Source: Campylorhamphus procurvoides (lineage: Eukaryota > Chordata > Aves > Passeriformes > Dendrocolaptidae). Taken from it: a DNA stretch of 64,000 nucleotides. The notes under the pieces were generated by a model, which saw nothing but the letters and a program-made list of their open reading frames with translations, searched no databases and was not told the DNA's origin. Position 1 is the first letter of the stretch, and each line of letters begins with the position of its first letter. This document shows positions 61,380 through 64,000 of the stretch, one piece after another. The position numbers were made by a program, and so were the translations under genes. Location: assembly GCA_013396655.1 (NCBI GenBank), contig WBMV01001117.1, positions 744,001 through 808,000 on the forward strand. Reading direction: 5' to 3'.

Positions 61380-61600
61380 AACTGATTACAGCTTGCATAC
61401 GGCAGTGATGAAAGAGCAAACATACACAGCTATGCAAATGTGAAAGAGAACATGACAGAAAGCACAGCCACAGTGATAGCAGCAGGTAATTGCTGGGCTC
61501 TGCAGCTCTCCCGCCAAACCGCCCCTGTGATATTTCCTTTGTTCTGTAGCTGACACATTTTTGGCACATGGGAGGGAGGAGGAGGAAGCAAGCTGAGACT
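61380..61600. promoter_or_regulatory. Candidate enhancer with octamer and SOX-like sites
   Basis: A perfect octamer ATGCAAAT lies at 61432-61439. A SOX-type word CCTTTGTTCT lies at 61536-61545 and is followed by 'gtagctgacac'. Between them are 'gcaggtaattgctggg' and a CpG-bearing stretch 'cccgccaaaccgcccc'. POU and SOX sites together are a known neural and stem-cell enhancer signature, though here they are about 100 bp apart. The overlapping frames on both strands (61333-61678 minus, 61568-61750 plus) are unrecognised. Confidence 0.35.
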
Positions 61601-61799
61601 GAGCTCGTGAAAGCTGCTGCAAATGTGCGTGGAGACAGAGAAGTGGGAGGGCAAAGTGTCACAGAGCTGAGCCTTCAAGGTACCACCATGTCCAGCAACT
61701 GGGAGGAATCAATGTCCAATAGCCTTAGGCAGCCAAAGGTTAAAGGCTAACATTTGCCCTTCTAATTCCACTTAGAAGTTCTCCATGAAGGCAATACAT

Positions 61800-61862
61800 C
61801 GAAGGCCTGATCCAGCTCACTGGAGTAAATGGCAAGATCCCTTACACTCATGAAACCGCTTG
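61800..61862. repeat. Possible relic of an ancient amniote interspersed repeat
   Basis: 'Gaaggcctgatccagctcac' followed by 'tggagtaaatggcaagatcc' closely follows the order of an old amniote element: 'ggcctgatcc', then an arm like 'ctgaagtcaatggcaag'. The right arm is decayed. This is the best match of the suspected relics of this type in the window. Confidence 0.4.
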
Positions 61863-61864
61863 GG

Positions 61865-63155
61865 GTCAGAACAAAGTCTGGAAGGTAGCAAATGAGACAG
61901 AGCATTTAATGCATATATTTTGCATGTATAGCAAATTAATGGTGCTTCTCATGGAACTAGAAACTAGTTTGAGCTGTGAAGCGAAAAGTGAAGATTTTGT
62001 GGAGCTGGCGTGTTGCGTCAGGGAGCTGTGCTGTTAACCACAGTCACACTCACATCATGATGAGCGCAGCACGAAGCACATCTCCAGATGCCTTCCCTCT
62101 CTTCCTCTGTTACATGACAGAATTAAAAGCAGCCATTGCACTTCGGTAAGACACTTATCTGACATTTACTAATTGAGATCCATTTCTCTAAGCATTTGTG
62201 CAGGCTTGTGTTTGGGGATCCAGACAGACATAATTTCATATGGCATTGAATATACCCTACCCTGAGGCAGGCTAAGCTACTGTGGACTCAGAATCAATCT
62301 GATGCAAGCAACAGACTTTATGTACTGGGCTGGGTGTGGCAGACTGGGCAAACTGGACTCATCTATTTCAATATCCATCTGTGCAGAACTCCACATGAAC
62401 TCTAATCTCATCTTCCAAAGTGACTGGCAGTTGCACATCAGTAGTTTCATGAAAACCCACAGCAGACCTAGGGCAGTGGTGCGCCACTTTGGAAAACAAA
62501 GTGCCTGAATTCACAAGATAAACTTTGAAAGTATTACCTTCCTCTCTGATTTCTGTTCTTTCTTAAGTACTACAACTACACCTGTTAACAGCATTTTGCT
62601 ATTATTTAATTAAATAAATGCTAGAAACTGGCCTTCCTGTGCAAGACTGGGGTCTTGTCAGTGATGTATTACCTTCCTTCACAATCCCCTGTTATCTGTT
62701 TCATGCCCTGGCTCCACGTCTGGTCCCAGGTCCACATTCCCCATTTGTCATGCAGTTCCCTTCCAAAGATAATCTTTCAGGGTGACTTTGATGCAGGTAT
62801 GAGTGACTACCAAACATGACAATATGGGCTGGAGCTCAGAACAGAGCCCAGAGGAGTTGATCTCTGTCATTTCTAAAGGGCAAGTATTCAAAGTTTCGCT
62901 GTACAAAGAGTATGTGGAGTTGCAACACACCGCTGTTAGCACCAGATCTAACTTCTGCCTCTGTTTAGTGATCAGATCCCCTCACCTTTCTCTGTTCAGT
63001 ACTAAGCATCTACACAGCATGGGAATTGACAGGAGTATAACGAAAGACTGGTTTGATACCACAACTGCTGTGACAGTAACCTCAGTGTGTAGAGCTAGAC
63101 CAGGCATAAATTAACAGTGATTTGCAACTTGAATAAGTAAACATTAAATGTGGGC
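61865..63155. other. Unique noncoding DNA, nothing firm
   Basis: A CpG-bearing patch around 62000-62080 ('ctggcgtgttgcgtcaggg', 'tgatgagcgcagcacg') could be constrained. A 103-codon plus frame (62803-63114) is unrecognised. No gene was seen. Confidence 0.4.
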
Positions 63156-63159
63156 CTTT

Positions 63160-63590
63160 TAGAAACATTTTGGCTGGAAAAAGCCTCTAAGATCATCAAG
63201 TCCAACCATTAAACCAGCCCTGCCATATCTACCACTAAAGCATGTCCCTAAGTACCATGTCTACAGATCTACCTCCAGGGGTGGTAACTTCACCATTTCC
63301 CTGGGCAGACTGTTCCAGCGCTTGACCACCTTTCTAATAAAGGTATTTGTTGTCATATCCACTCTAAACCTCCTCTGGCACAACTTGAGGCCATTTCCTC
63401 TGGTTCTATCACTTACTACATGGGAAAAAATACTGATCCCCACCTGGCTACAATCTCATTTCAGGGAGTTTTAGAGAGTGGCAAGGTTCCCCCTGAGACT
63501 CCTTTTCTCCAGGCTAAACGATGCCGGAGACTCTTCCAGAGCTTCAGTGTCCTTCTCTGGAGGTGAGGCCTCACCAGTGTCAGGTGCAGA
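63160..63590 (-). mobile_element. CR1 LINE, 3' part of ORF2 plus 3' UTR
   Basis: On the minus strand this copy runs from 'ggtgaggcctcacctcc' through 'agcctggagaaaaggag' and 'aaatggcctcaagttg' to the 3' tail 'ggttggacttgatgatctt' and 'tttttccagcc'. The frame at 63261-63443 preserves the end of the CR1 ORF2 protein: GNGLKL, then RFRVD, then the very conserved WNSLPREMV and LEV blocks. The remaining protein is missing, so the element is 5' truncated. A deletion of about 40 bp relative to the consensus lies just after the 'cctcacctc' string. The terminal octamers are decayed. It is the best-preserved transposon fragment in the window, but it cannot be mobile. Confidence 0.95.
63261..63443 (-). 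pseudogene. CR1 ORF2 C-terminal remnant (60 codons)
   Basis: An open frame inside the CR1 fragment whose translation aligns by eye with the last part of the CR1 reverse-transcriptase protein (RWNSLPREMV motif). The ATG is not an authentic start, and the catalytic reverse-transcriptase and endonuclease domains are absent. It is a fossil, not a functional gene. Confidence 0.85.
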
Positions 63591-63594
63591 AAGA

Positions 63595-64000
63595 GGATCA
63601 GGTTCCAAACCATAGGGTCATGTCTGTATTTATAACTCCATCAAGTTCACTGTTCTTTGGTGCTTGAGTCTTGATTTATTTATTGTGAGGTGTCTATTAT
63701 ACAAAGTAGGTATAAGACAGTTCCATACTTTGTTCAGCATTCATATTTTAGTGTATATGTTTTAAGATATCAAGTTTAACTCAGGGATTGCTTATCTTTT
63801 GCCTCTTCCATTTTCCATTTACTCCAGTGTAGCCAGACACTCCTGCACATGTTAAGCTTTTAGAATATCAGCTAACCCACTGCAGTCAGTGGGATCAGCC
63901 TCATGGTCAAAGCTGAGGCTCACTCGAAGAAATTAGTCACATATTTAACTGTGTAGTCAAAAGAAGGTGATTAACTTGAATACAACTCATTCTTCCTCCA
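63595..64000. other. Noncoding DNA, nothing firm
   Basis: The string 'cactgcagtcagtgggatca' at about 63879-63898 faintly recalls the ancient amniote relic motif seen at 61.8 kb. Otherwise nothing is recognised up to the end of the window. Confidence 0.35.

Noticed and set aside
1..64000. tRNA, rRNA, snRNA genes, telomeric repeats, CRISPR arrays or prokaryotic operons
   Set aside because: None seen on reading the sequence; the only tRNA-like hint is the decayed SINE-like relic at 44.46 kb.

Overview
This window looks like 64 kb of nuclear DNA from a bird, probably a neoavian and possibly a songbird. The evidence is the repeat content: 3' ends of CR1 LINEs (the dominant avian retrotransposon), a solo LTR matching an endogenous-retrovirus LTR family I know from neoavian genomes, and T/G-rich low-complexity tracts. 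The DNA is A+T-rich (about 60% by eye), has few CpGs and is sparse in repeats. It has no bacterial-style operons, no rRNA or tRNA genes and no CRISPR array. No open reading frame on either strand encodes a host protein I recognise. I read the window as a gene desert or the inside of a very long intron; short coding exons could still be hidden.

Layout. 1-3.6 kb: nothing recognised. 3.6-4.7 kb: a GC-richer solo LTR with a TATA-like box and a degenerate array of about 48 bp period. 4.7-12.4 kb: unique sequence, with a possible conserved element near 6.1 kb and a T/G-rich tract at 8.9-9.1 kb. 12.4 kb: an old CR1 3' end. 14.6-15.4 kb: a strongly decayed CR1 reverse-transcriptase fragment. 16.6-17.25 kb: the longest open frame in the window (215 codons), probably not a gene. 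21.1-21.5 kb: a probable second solo LTR. 22-44 kb: mostly unique sequence, with possible conserved elements (23.1 and 26.7 kb), two fragments of an old repeat-like motif (27.7-28.1 kb) and a CR1 3' end (30.6 kb). 44.5 kb: a possible tRNA-derived SINE relic. 46-62 kb: the densest run of segments that look like conserved noncoding elements (CNEs), A+T-rich blocks with clustered homeobox, POU or SOX-like words and short inverted repeats. It also holds a CR1 3' end at 52 kb. 63.16-63.59 kb: the best-preserved CR1, on the minus strand, which still spells the end of the LINE ORF2 protein.

How parts may work together. The coding remnants seen all belong to transposons. If the window has a host function, it is most likely regulatory, as an array of distal enhancers concentrated in 46-62 kb. 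That is inference from base composition and motif clustering. A multi-species alignment would decide it, and I could not run one. Repeat family assignments come from memory of avian consensus sequences, not from a database search.
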